From Spirochaetaceae bacterium (GTDB taxonomy: Bacteria; Spirochaetota; Spirochaetia; Treponematales; Treponemataceae): a stretch of DNA of 64,000 nucleotides. Below the pieces are notes generated by a model. The model searched no databases. It had not been told where the DNA came from and saw nothing but the letters and a program-made list of their open reading frames with translations. Shown piece after piece: positions 8,829 through 17,377 of the stretch. A program made the position numbers and the translations under genes. How positions within the stretch are numbered: position 1 is the first letter of the stretch; each line of letters begins with the position of its first letter. The stretch spans positions 1-64,000 of the forward strand of contig JAFQDD010000023.1 of NCBI GenBank assembly GCA_017416145.1, written 5' to 3'.

Positions 8829-9614
8829 ATGACAGATAGAGAAATTATCCGCTATATTAATAATCTTCTAAAAAAAAGAAAAATATCATTAGAAACCGTA
8901 GCAGAATATTATTCAACTAATAAAGAAAATTTTAAATCTCCAGAATTATTTTTTAGCCAAAATGATATAAATGACTATCCTAAATTTTACGCAATAGCAA
9001 ATCTACTTAGTGATAATTCAGAAGAAGTTATGAGTTATTTCAAACAAGAATTAAAAGAAAAAAATATTTCTACTAACATTTATCCCCCAGTAAATGAGGA
9101 TTATTTATATATACTAACAGCTTTTGTTTATTATCCAGTTTATTTTGCATTGGCTTGGAATTGGACCTCTTTTATTGAAAGTCGAATTTCAATAAAAAAA
9201 ATTAATTCAAAGGAAGATCGGGAAGATTCTATTATAAATTCTTCCCGCCCCTTATTCCGTCCGAATTTTGAATCTCTTTGTGAACCATATATTGAATATG
9301 CCTTTGCTGCATCAGAATCAGGATTTAGGCAGTCTGGAACAGAACATTCTCTAGGGAAATATGGAAAAATTTGGAAAAAAACTTGTAATGATGTTGGTAT
9401 GCAGGGAGTAATATTTTTTATATCATTGTCTTGCGAATATCAAACTAAGAAAGTTTCTTTTGAAATTACATTTGAAACTTTAGCTGACAATAAAGAATAC
9501 AAAGTTTCTGTTTCTAAGAACGAAGAAAAAATAAAAGAAATAATACAATCTAAAACAATAAAAGCTGATATTTCAAAGGGGATAAAAGTAAACAAAGTTG
9601 TTGTATTAGATTAA
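8829..9614 (+). CDS. Unknown 261-aa protein, second gene of the putative STAND operon
   Basis: No recognised family. The N-terminal 25 residues (TDREIIRYINNLLKKRKISL) look like a small helical unit. A hydrophobic aromatic segment around residues 93-112 (YLYILTAFVYYPVYFALAW) could be a buried core or one membrane helix. The C-terminal third has alternating beta-type strands (VIFFISLSC, VSFEITFETL, KVNKVVVLD). A GGAG site sits upstream of the ATG, and only four bases separate it from the preceding gene, so translation is probably coupled. Its steady company with the flanking large proteins is the only functional hint. Confidence 0.75.
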   Translation: MTDREIIRYINNLLKKRKISLETVAEYYSTNKENFKSPELFFSQNDINDYPKFYAIANLLSDNSEEVMSYFKQELKEKNISTNIYPPVNEDYLYILTAFVYYPVYFALAWNWTSFIESRISIKKINSKEDREDSIINSSRPLFRPNFESLCEPYIEYAFAASESGFRQSGTEHSLGKYGKIWKKTCNDVGMQGVIFFISLSCEYQTKKVSFEITFETLADNKEYKVSVSKNEEKIKEIIQSKTIKADISKGIKVNKVVVLD

Positions 9615-9624
9615 AGGTAGAAAT

Positions 9625-12600
9625 ATGAGTAAAATCTGTGTCCCTGTTATAATCAATAATGAAACTCACCTATTTGAAGTTAAATGTACTGATAATGATG
9701 GAGAATTAATGATAAATGGGATTTCTCCACACAATGAAGATAACGATCCTGATAGTAAAAATATTAGTTCTTTGGTAGAAAAAATTGAAAAAGTATTCAA
9801 TAAATCTACACAAGATATTCATGCTCAAATAAATCTAATTAATCTAAAAAATCCTGATATCTCAATACAATTTGATGCATCAACACAATCTATTACTTTA
9901 GGAATAATCTGTGTTTTAGAACAATTTATAAATAAAAGAATCTTCAAAGACAATTATGATTTATATATTATTTCTGGAGATATAAAAGTTGACAACAGTA
10001 TATTATTAAAAAATATTACTGATATGGAAAAGAAAGCTGCTATAAATGTTGATTCTTCTACTATGTTCTTCTACGTAAGTGATGAAGAAGTTAAATTGAA
10101 TAACACTTCAAAAATAAGATTTTTCAAGTATGATGATACAGAACCTTTAAAAACGTTTTTCTATGACATTTTTAAAGATAATTTTAGTAGCAATAATAGT
10201 GCTCGTTTAAAAGCTAATACTCCATTTTTTATTACAAAACAATTTATTGAAGTAAGAAAACAACTACTTAATTCAGATGCTAATCATTGTTATCTTTTTA
10301 CTGGGCAATCCAATTCAGGAAAAACAATCTTTGTTCATTCATTGGTAAATTATTTAATTTCAATGGATTTAGTAAAAGATACTATATGGATTTCTATTGA
10401 TAATCAAGAAATAAGTAATCTAATAAAGTCGGATTTAAATAAAAATTTAGAAAACAAGGAAGAAGAAAGAGGAAACACACAAAAAAGAAATTCTGCAAAA
10501 CCTACTCTATTAAAAAAACTCGCCAATTATCTTGAAAAATCTTTTAATGAATATAACATTAAAGACGAACAATTTGCTTTAGTTATAGATAATATTGAAT
10601 TAGATTTTGTAGATGAAATAACTCAAGCTGCTTATTTATTGTTAAATAAATATAAAAATATTAGATTTACTTTTTTTACAGCTTGGCTTTCAGTAAAAAA
10701 TGATCAGCTCTTGCAAAAATTATCAATAAAAAAAATCCCTATAGGCAGAAATGATTTTGAAGAATTTACTGGAATATATGAAAATATTGTAAACTCAGAA
10801 TATATTTCGCCTTTTGAAAAATTTACAGAAGAAAATAAAGAAGAATTACTTAAATACCTATATGAATCTTTTAAAGATAAACCAGGAAATATCCCTATTG
10901 TTCTTTCGTCTTTAAAAGACATTGAATTTTCAGAATTAATTATAAAATTAAAAGACAACAATATAAACCCTATTAAAAAAGAATCATTTTTTTATAACTT
11001 AAGTTTTGACCGAGTTGGTTTATTTTCTCAAATCATACTGTATGCCTTTTTAGGAAATTATGGGTGTAATAATAAAACTCTAAAGAAATCTGAAATTGAG
11101 AATTTTAGACAAAAAACTTCTAATTGCAATTTAATTAAGAAAGAATTAATTACAGAAGATTCTATAAAAAAGGCATTGCAACAACTAAGTTTTAATCACA
11201 TTATCAACGAAAATGATTCTGGAGATTTCTATATAAAAAACGATACCTTAAGGCATTTTTTATTTGAAGCAGACAATCGAATTTTATTAAACAAATTTGT
11301 TCAAAAAGAACAATCATTATCTATTTCAATACAATATGATTGGTTTCAGGAATTTGAAAAAATTATTGAAGAAAACATACAATTAATAGAAGGAGCTCTA
11401 TTCCAACTTGCTTCAAATGCAAAATCTTCTAGATTGTTTGATTCTGTGATGAAATATAACATTGATATAAATCAAACAGACGAAAAAGGTTGGTCTCCTA
11501 TTCATTTTGCTTGTAGATATAATACTAATTTAGATATATTTAAATTTTTGATAAATAACCATGCCAACTATCAATTAAAAACTAATCATAATCTTTCTAT
11601 TCTTCATTTATCTATGTTAAATGAAAATGAGGAAGTAGCAAAATACATACTAGAACATAAACTCTACAATGATATTAATGAAGTTGATGAAAATAATGCT
11701 ACACCACTTTTAATTGCAGCAGAATTTTCTAAAACCACAGAAATTATAGAACTATTAATAAAAAACAAAGCAAATATAAATGCCGTTGATAAAGAAGGTA
11801 ATTCAATTCTGCATTATGCTATTAGAAATGAAAAAATAGAAATATTGGAGTATATTTTAAAATTAGATATAGACAAATATAAAGTTGATAATGAAGGTCG
11901 TAATGCATTATTAAAAGTAATTTCTCATACAGATAATGTTGAAAAAATAAAATTATTACTAAAAGAAAAAATAGATATCACATCTTTGGATAACGAGGAT
12001 TGTTGCTATTTACATTATGGAGCACAGAATGAATCTTTAGAAATAATTTCTTATCTGTTAGACAATTTTAATTATTACGATATTAATAAAATAGATAAAT
12101 ATGGCTATCCTCCTCTATTTTACGCCGTTTTACTAAACAAAAATCTTGAAGTTGTAAAACTATTATTAGAAAAAGGTGCAGATTCCGAATACACAATTGG
12201 AAACGATAATATTCTTAACTTGGCTGCTAGAAATTCTGAAATTTCTATTTTAGATTATTTTCTTGAACATGAAAAACTAATATTCAAAGACAATATTAAT
12301 GAGTGGGGAAGTCCTATTCATTATGCAATAAAAGACAATCCTAATGAAAACATTTTGCACATATTTCAAAAGCATTCTATAAGTTTTGAAGAAAAAACTT
12401 CTGACAACCTTACATTACTTCATTTGGCCGCTATGAATCCAAATAGTAATATGATTAAATTTCTTCTAAGACATCATCTTTATAACAATATAAATGAACT
12501 TGATGACGAATATAATACCCCTATTTTATTAGCTGCTAAAAATAATAATTATAATGCTGTAAAAGCTCTATTAAATGCCGGCGCAAATTATAAAAAAAAG

Positions 12601-14151
12601 AATACAAATGGAAAATCGCTATTACATTTTGCAACAGAAAATGAAAATTTAGAATTAACACAATTTCTTATTTTAAATTCATTATATACAGATATAAATG
12701 AAGAAGATGTAGATGGTTTTACGCCATTACTATTAGCTATTCTATATAATAAAGACTTTGATATTATCAATTTTTTAATGGACTATAATATTGATTATGA
12801 CCATAAAACAAAAGATGGTAAGTCAATATTACACTGTGCAGCTGCTTCGAATAATTGCAAAATGCTTAAAGAAATTATAAGAAAAGGTTGGTACACAGAT
12901 ATAAACGAAAAAGACAAATTTGGGTTTACTCCGTTATTACGGGCTGTTTTCGAAAGTTCAGATCTTGAAATAATTGAGTTTTTAATTGATAAAGGCGCTT
13001 CAGTTAGCGAAAAAACTTATGAAGAGGAACTCAGTCTCTTACATCTTGCCTGTGAAAATCCTGATTTAAATGTGCTAAAATTCTTAATCAGAAAAAAATA
13101 TGTTGATTTAAACGATCTAGACAGTGAAGGAAACAATGCCTTTCATTATACAATAAGTTATAATGATAATGCTCTTGAATTTGTAAAATACCTTGAAGAA
13201 AAAAAATGTAATTTGGTAGAAAATAATAAAAAACAAAATATTTTACATATTGCAACTTTATATTCTAAATATGATGTATTAGAACATATTTTAGAAAATA
13301 AATTAATAGATATTAATAAAAAAGACATTGATTCTTTTTCACCTTTATTTTATGCAGTAGGAGCAAAACCCGAAAATACAACCGGCGACATTAACTGTCT
13401 AAAAATATTGCTTAATTTTAATGCAGACTACAATATTGAAGACAGCAATAAAATGACAATACTTGATTGGGCGCTATTTAGAAATAACCAAGAAATAATA
13501 CAATATTTATTAGAGAATCATCTTTACAAAGATATTAATCACCTAAGCATAATAGATTCTTCACCTTTATTAATTGCCTTAGAATTTTGCACTTCATTGG
13601 AAATCATAAAATCATTATTTGATATTGAGCAAATAGACCCTTCAATAATTAATAAAGAAGGCGAAAATATTTTACATTTGGCTAGCTATAATCCGAATGA
13701 AGAAATTCTTAAATATGTATTGGACAAAAATATATATGATATTTCTACTAAAAATAATATTGGAGACACACCATTATTAATAGCTACTCAAAATACTAAC
13801 AATCCATTAGTTATACAACTTCTTATAGAAGCTGGTTCCGATATAAAATACAGAAATAAAGATAAAAAAGGTATAATTCATTGTGCCGCAAGTAACGAGG
13901 AAATACAAATATTAAAATGCATAATTGAAAAATACTTTTATGAAGACATATTTATCTTAGATGTATATGGAAAAAATGCACTCCATTATGCAGCAGAAAA
14001 AGGATTTTTTGAAAATTTTAAATATCTAATAGAAATAGGTTTAAATCCAAATGAAGAAGATTTTGATGGAAATCCTCCAATAAACTACGTTCCCGATAAT
14101 AAAAAATCAGAATTTGAAGAATATATCAAAAATATAACTAGATATAACTAA
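9625..14151 (+). CDS. Lon-like / STAND-like ATPase / ankyrin-repeat protein, 1508 aa
   Basis: Three parts are visible. Residues about 55-190 resemble the S16 (Lon) protease fold: ITLGIICVLEQFINKR, then YIISGDIKVDNSILLKN, then DMEKKAA, which matches the Lon order of active-site helix, TGEI-like strand and the EK motif holding the catalytic Lys. The Ser position is uncertain and seems replaced by Thr or shifted (DASTQS). Residues 227-234 are a Walker A (GQSNSGKT) and residues 318-323 a Walker B-like ALVIDN, followed by helical and winged-helix-like segments to about 560, as in STAND or NACHT switches. From about 600 to the end there are roughly 27 ankyrin repeats (PIHFAC, ILHLSM, TPLLIAA, SILHYAI and so on). 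Such proteins usually sense a ligand by the repeats and oligomerise through the ATPase to activate the N-terminal domain. Phage-defence or symbiosis-type roles are possible, but function is not shown. Confidence 0.8.
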   Translation: MSKICVPVIINNETHLFEVKCTDNDGELMINGISPHNEDNDPDSKNISSLVEKIEKVFNKSTQDIHAQINLINLKNPDISIQFDASTQSITLGIICVLEQFINKRIFKDNYDLYIISGDIKVDNSILLKNITDMEKKAAINVDSSTMFFYVSDEEVKLNNTSKIRFFKYDDTEPLKTFFYDIFKDNFSSNNSARLKANTPFFITKQFIEVRKQLLNSDANHCYLFTGQSNSGKTIFVHSLVNYLISMDLVKDTIWISIDNQEISNLIKSDLNKNLENKEEERGNTQKRNSAKPTLLKKLANYLEKSFNEYNIKDEQFALVIDNIELDFVDEITQAAYLLLNKYKNIRFTFFTAWLSVKNDQLLQKLSIKKIPIGRNDFEEFTGIYENIVNSEYISPFEKFTEENKEELLKYLYESFKDKPGNIPIVLSSLKDIEFSELIIKLKDNNINPIKKESFFYNLSFDRVGLFSQIILYAFLGNYGCNNKTLKKSEIENFRQKTSNCNLIKKELITEDSIKKALQQLSFNHIINENDSGDFYIKNDTLRHFLFEADNRILLNKFVQKEQSLSISIQYDWFQEFEKIIEENIQLIEGALFQLASNAKSSRLFDSVMKYNIDINQTDEKGWSPIHFACRYNTNLDIFKFLINNHANYQLKTNHNLSILHLSMLNENEEVAKYILEHKLYNDINEVDENNATPLLIAAEFSKTTEIIELLIKNKANINAVDKEGNSILHYAIRNEKIEILEYILKLDIDKYKVDNEGRNALLKVISHTDNVEKIKLLLKEKIDITSLDNEDCCYLHYGAQNESLEIISYLLDNFNYYDINKIDKYGYPPLFYAVLLNKNLEVVKLLLEKGADSEYTIGNDNILNLAARNSEISILDYFLEHEKLIFKDNINEWGSPIHYAIKDNPNENILHIFQKHSISFEEKTSDNLTLLHLAAMNPNSNMIKFLLRHHLYNNINELDDEYNTPILLAAKNNNYNAVKALLNAGANYKKKNTNGKSLLHFATENENLELTQFLILNSLYTDINEEDVDGFTPLLLAILYNKDFDIINFLMDYNIDYDHKTKDGKSILHCAAASNNCKMLKEIIRKGWYTDINEKDKFGFTPLLRAVFESSDLEIIEFLIDKGASVSEKTYEEELSLLHLACENPDLNVLKFLIRKKYVDLNDLDSEGNNAFHYTISYNDNALEFVKYLEEKKCNLVENNKKQNILHIATLYSKYDVLEHILENKLIDINKKDIDSFSPLFYAVGAKPENTTGDINCLKILLNFNADYNIEDSNKMTILDWALFRNNQEIIQYLLENHLYKDINHLSIIDSSPLLIALEFCTSLEIIKSLFDIEQIDPSIINKEGENILHLASYNPNEEILKYVLDKNIYDISTKNNIGDTPLLIATQNTNNPLVIQLLIEAGSDIKYRNKDKKGIIHCAASNEEIQILKCIIEKYFYEDIFILDVYGKNALHYAAEKGFFENFKYLIEIGLNPNEEDFDGNPPINYVPDNKKSEFEEYIKNITRYN

Positions 14152-14264
14152 ATATTAAAAAAAAATCATTTTTTTTATCAATTTATTAAAATTCTCTCTC
14201 ATTTCATTAAGCATTTTCAGTAACTAATATAGTGTATGGAAACAAAGGTTTCAGGAGGCTATAT

Positions 14265-14273
14265 ATGACTTAA
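14265..14273 (+). other. Minimal Met-Thr-stop reading frame with a strong ribosome-binding site
   Basis: AGGAGG at 14253-14258 is followed after six bases by ATG ACT TAA. It may be the truncated start of a lost gene, or a minimal leader frame. No coding continuation exists in this frame. Confidence 0.3.
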
Positions 14274-14300
14274 CAAAGTATTACTGCAAAATGTAAATAT

Positions 14301-14332
14301 TTTTTTTGCAAATCAAAATTTTTGCAAAAAAA
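14301..14332. repeat. AT-rich inverted repeat, possible terminator
   Basis: TTTTTTTGC (14301-14309) pairs with GCAAAAAAA (14324-14332) across a 14-base loop. It lies between the two copies of the duplicated element. The stem is weak, so a terminator role is uncertain. Confidence 0.3.
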
Positions 14333-14440
14333 TAATAAACTCTCTCATTTTCCAAAGTAATTTCAGTAATTATTATTATAGAGAGTTGAAACAATACAGT
14401 TTCAACAAAGACAATAGGCCTCATAAATATTTATTGGCTT

Positions 14441-14524
14441 CTAATAATTTATCTTAAAGTTATTAGATATCATCATTTTATAAGATTCTTTTTAGTAATA
14501 AAAAGAAAACAAAAAACATAGGAG
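14441..14524 (+). promoter_or_regulatory. Conserved hairpin leader, copy 1 (before the NYN gene)
   Basis: CTAATAA (14441-14447) and TTATTAG (14460-14466) form a stem around a loop containing TTTATCTTAAAG. About 30 bases later comes AAAAAGAAAACAAA, then CATAGGAG, then the ATG. The same arrangement, with identical loop core and ribosome-binding region, precedes the AAA+ gene at 15663-15742. The conservation outside coding DNA suggests an RNA or operator element controlling both genes. Confidence 0.6.
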
Positions 14525-14531
14525 TAAGACT

Positions 14532-15287
14532 ATGAGACAATTTAATTCAATCGAAGTTCACATTGATGCAGAAAATGTATCCTCAAAAAAAATGGGTGCT
14601 GTATTTAGTCGTATATCTAAATATGGAGATATTAGGGTAAAACATTGTTATGCAGATTTTTCAAAACCTTCTGTTAACTCTTGGGTTTCTACTTGTAATG
14701 AATACTCAATTACTCCTCGCCAAGCAAATACTATTGTTAGCGGTAAAAACACAAGCGATCTTGAACTTGTAAAAGATTGTATTAGAAGTATGTGCAAAGG
14801 AGGTTGTGATCTTATGGTTCTTATATCTTCAGATTCAGATTTTACATCAACTGTAAGAGAACTGCGAGAAGCTGGAATATATACAATTGGTGTTGGTGAA
14901 CGAAAAACACCTCGCGCTTTTCAAAATGCTTACAATGAATTCTGGTTTTTAGATGAGTTTTCTTCTAAGCAACCAAATAAAAATAATATTTCAACCTTCA
15001 ATGTTCAGACAAAAAAAACAAATAGAGAAACTCCTTCAAAGAAACAAAAATCTAAAATTTCTTTAGAAGATATTGTTGCAAGAGAAATTAAAAACTTGCA
15101 ATCTTGTTTACAAAAAAATTGGGTTCTTGTTTCTAAACTTGGAGCTGAACTTAAAAATCGTGGAATTGAGTTCGATGTGGGCTTAAAGGATTTTATAAGA
15201 AATCATAAAAGATTTATCCTTTCTAAAGACTTTATTACAGATGCCTGGATAGTTACCGTGAATCGTAATTATCCTGTAGCAAGATAG
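14532..15287 (+). CDS. NYN-domain putative RNase with C-terminal LOTUS-like domain, 251 aa
   Basis: Residues 6-145 match the NYN/LabA (DUF88) branch of PIN-like nucleases: VHIDAEN (Asp12), NTSDLELVKD (Asp76), and ISSDSDFTSTVRELREAG (Asp101, Asp103), giving the acidic residues that bind metal in these enzymes. After a Lys/Ser-rich linker, residues 172-245 look like an OST-HTH (LOTUS) RNA-binding domain (ISLEDIVAREIK, WVLVSKLGAELKNRG, RFILSKDF). A role in RNA cleavage or RNA quality control is expected from the family. A clear GGAG site precedes the ATG, and the leader matches that of the AAA+ gene. It sits in a set with a cold-shock protein, so the cluster may act on RNA; that is inference. 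Confidence 0.85.
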   Translation: MRQFNSIEVHIDAENVSSKKMGAVFSRISKYGDIRVKHCYADFSKPSVNSWVSTCNEYSITPRQANTIVSGKNTSDLELVKDCIRSMCKGGCDLMVLISSDSDFTSTVRELREAGIYTIGVGERKTPRAFQNAYNEFWFLDEFSSKQPNKNNISTFNVQTKKTNRETPSKKQKSKISLEDIVAREIKNLQSCLQKNWVLVSKLGAELKNRGIEFDVGLKDFIRNHKRFILSKDFITDAWIVTVNRNYPVAR

Positions 15288-15342
15288 AAGGTCTTCCTAC
15301 ATAAGAAAGCAATACTACTTAAATATATAAGGGAATATTTTT

Positions 15343-15525
15343 ATGAATAAAAACAACACATAAAAATCAAGAATATATCATTATGATGAATATAAAGATA
15401 TAGAAACTGATAACCTAGTATGAGGAAACTTTAAAGGGCATTGGAACAATTTTCAATGGAATTATTCACATTATAAAAACACATTATGAAATCGAAAAAA
15501 GAGCTTGACTTTAGACTTTTCTTAA
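15343..15525 (+). pseudogene. Possible decayed small gene with three internal stops
   Basis: After AAGGG an ATG opens a frame of 60 codons interrupted by TAA (15361) and by TGA at two later positions. Between stops it reads protein-like and aromatic (RIYHYDEYKDIET, FKGHWNNFQWNYSHYKN). Both TGA codons sit where Trp would suit the sequence, as expected if TGG had decayed to TGA. It may equally be noncoding. No family is recognised. Confidence 0.25.
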
Positions 15526-15582
15526 AAAGAGTCGGTTTCGATTAACTAAAAAAGTAATCTAGTATTTATAAAACTTTGTTAT

Positions 15583-15628
15583 AACAGAAAACAGAGATTG
15601 TTCTAAAAAACAATCTCTGTTTTCTGTT
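15583..15628. terminator. Perfect 20-base-pair inverted repeat
   Basis: Arms 15583-15602 and 15609-15628 are exact complements around the six-base loop CTAAAA. This is by far the strongest hairpin in the window. It lacks a long T-run on either side, so it could be a bidirectional terminator, an operator or a site in a mobile cassette. It lies between the NYN gene and the leader of the AAA+ gene. Confidence 0.5.
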
Positions 15629-15662
15629 TAAAACTCATGTGCAACGTTAAATCTAAACAAAA

Positions 15663-15742
15663 CCTAATATTTTATCTTAAAGTTATTAGGCATTACATTA
15701 CTTAGTTCTTTTATTGGCAAAAAGAAAACAAAGACATAGGAG
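15663..15742 (+). promoter_or_regulatory. Conserved hairpin leader, copy 2 (before the AAA+ gene)
   Basis: CCTAATA (15663-15669) and TATTAGG (15684-15690) flank the same loop core TTTATCTTAAAG as copy 1 at 14441-14524. The outer pair here is C-G, where copy 1 has T-A at that position, so the stem is kept by paired change. AAAAAGAAAACAAA and CATAGGAG follow as in copy 1. Confidence 0.6.
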
Positions 15743-15748
15743 AAATTT

Positions 15749-16999
15749 ATGGCAAATATTTATTCTACTAGTGGTGGTACATTAAATTATTTAAGAATGA
15801 TTTCTGATAATTTAGAAAGCAATCATTTTACCATTTCAAATAGTAAAAATGTTATGTTTGCACTTAATTACTTAAAAAGATTTTTTGGAACAACAACAGA
15901 AGAAACTGTAATTCTTACAGGATTATTATCAACAAAATATAATTCCGACTATGATTTTGTAACAATTTCTGGTATTGCAAAAAATTTTAATACAACTCCT
16001 TTTAGAATATTAGAATTCTCTGAAGAAATTGAATCTTTAATAAATAAAAACTTAATCAAATTCCATCAAACAGAACCTTCAAATATTAAAGTATATGTAA
16101 TAAACGAAAATGTTTTACAAGCAATCAATAAAAATGATTCTTCAATATTAAAAGGAGAAGCAAAAAAAGAAATATATACAATGAATCTAATCGAACCTAA
16201 CAAAATAAAAGAAACCAAGCTCATTTATTCATCAGAAATAGAAAATGATATAAATCTACTGGAAGAATCTTTGTCTGATAAAAAATTTATGGAAATTCAA
16301 AATCGGCTTGAAGAAAAAGGAATGTCAAAAGGAATTACCATTATGCTTCATGGATATTCGGGAACTGGAAAAACAGAAACCGTTTATCAAATGGCAAGAA
16401 AAACAAACAGACCAATTTTATATGCCGATTTTGGATCTATTATAAGCAAATATATTGGAGAAACAGAACAAAATATTTCAAAACTTTTTAAAGAATATCA
16501 AACAATCTGTACAGCCTTTTCTAAAGAAGGAAAAAACATACCAATACTATTAATTAACGAAGCCGACACCTTTTTTGGAAAAAGAAGTTCTTCGGCTGCA
16601 GATTCAAATTGGCTAAGTGTAAACAACAGAATCCAAAGTTTGTTGCTAGATCTTATGGACAGTTTTAATGGAATAATGATTATTACAACAAATATTGCAG
16701 AAAACTTTGACCAAGCATTTGAACGAAGATTTTTGTACAAAATTAAATTTGAAAAACCAAATGAAGAAATGCGAAAACTTATGTGGAAATCTAAAATATT
16801 TGGAATTTCAGACGAATCTGCCGAAAAAATCGCAAAAAAATACGATTTTTCTGGTGGTCAAATACAAAATATCGTTAAAAAAATCACTTTAAACGAAATC
16901 CTTTCAGGTCACAAAAACAAAGACGAAGAAATTGACGCCCTATGCAAAACCGAGAAACTCAACAAACAAGGAAACCACCACATTGGCTTTGTGGAGTAA
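15749..16999 (+). CDS. AAA+ ATPase with N-terminal winged-helix-like region, 416 aa
   Basis: The C-terminal 250 residues are a classic AAA+ module: Walker A GYSGTGKTE (Lys208), a pore-like GSIISKYIGETEQNI, Walker B ILLINEAD, a sensor ITTNIAENFD and an arginine-finger pair FERRF. The overall order resembles FtsH/Vps4-type ATPases, but no protease domain follows. Residues 30-135 look like paired helices and a winged helix (EETVILTGLLSTK, DFVTISGIAKNFN). Walker B has INEAD, so Asn replaces the usual first Asp while the Glu is kept. It probably remodels a protein partner encoded nearby. GGAG precedes the ATG. Confidence 0.85.
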   Translation: MANIYSTSGGTLNYLRMISDNLESNHFTISNSKNVMFALNYLKRFFGTTTEETVILTGLLSTKYNSDYDFVTISGIAKNFNTTPFRILEFSEEIESLINKNLIKFHQTEPSNIKVYVINENVLQAINKNDSSILKGEAKKEIYTMNLIEPNKIKETKLIYSSEIENDINLLEESLSDKKFMEIQNRLEEKGMSKGITIMLHGYSGTGKTETVYQMARKTNRPILYADFGSIISKYIGETEQNISKLFKEYQTICTAFSKEGKNIPILLINEADTFFGKRSSSAADSNWLSVNNRIQSLLLDLMDSFNGIMIITTNIAENFDQAFERRFLYKIKFEKPNEEMRKLMWKSKIFGISDESAEKIAKKYDFSGGQIQNIVKKITLNEILSGHKNKDEEIDALCKTEKLNKQGNHHIGFVE

Positions 17000-17064
17000 A
17001 AACTTGGGGGTTTGGTATAGTGTGGCACACCAGAAAGGAAATAAAAAACTTTATGGAGAAATAA

Positions 17065-17373
17065 ATGGAAAACAAAAATTGGAGACAAAACAATTTTCGA
17101 CTCAACAGCACAAACAACAATAAAAAAATCAAATCTTCTATACAAATAAAAATTGATATAGGAAAAATATCTTTTTATGATGAAAATAAAGGATTCGGAT
17201 TTATTGAATCAAAAAATAATGGAAGTATCTATTTTCATAAAACAAATTTTTCAAATATTACTTGTTTTTTAAAAACAGATACAGAAGTAAAATTTCAATT
17301 TTCTAAAAATCTTAGACAAAACGGTAAATGCAATTATTCCGTTTTTAAAAAAACTCTTGAAATATTAGGATAA
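17065..17373 (+). CDS. Cold-shock-domain protein with basic N-terminal tail, 102 aa
   Basis: Residues 28-100 carry a cold-shock fold: GKISFYDENKGFGFIES contains the RNP1-type KGFGFI, and IYFHKTNF is the RNP2-like strand. The first 27 residues are Asn/Lys/Arg-rich and probably bind nucleic acid nonspecifically. Canonical cold-shock proteins are about 67 residues, so the tail is an addition. The gene is one part of a tight run with the SAP/zinc-ribbon gene four bases downstream. An RNA- or single-stranded-DNA-binding role follows from the family. Confidence 0.8.
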   Translation: MENKNWRQNNFRLNSTNNNKKIKSSIQIKIDIGKISFYDENKGFGFIESKNNGSIYFHKTNFSNITCFLKTDTEVKFQFSKNLRQNGKCNYSVFKKTLEILG

Positions 17374-17377
17374 GAAA

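Larger units (their letters stand above)
14194..14421 (+). repeat. Duplicated AT-rich element with hairpin arms
   Basis: Two related blocks lie in the 380-base gap after the ankyrin gene. Copy one (14194-14260) and copy two (14340-14421) both begin CTCTCTCATTT, contain TTTCAGTAA, then an AT box (TAATATAGTG or TATTATAGAG), then an inverted repeat: GAAAC/GTTTC in copy one, and GTTGAAAC/GTTTCAAC in copy two with loop AATACA. Copy one ends in AGGAGG. They look like duplicated promoter-leader units, perhaps left after a gene was lost between them. Confidence 0.45.

Noticed and set aside
15343-15525. Alternative genetic code (TGA as Trp)
   Set aside because: Genes throughout the window use TGG for Trp, and TGA ends real genes such as the DUF4143 ATPase, so decay of one small frame is far likelier.
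14441-15690. Repeated hairpins read as integron attC sites
   Set aside because: The usual GTTRRRY and RYYYAAC cores are missing, no integrase is seen, and the hairpins lie in 5' leaders rather than after genes.
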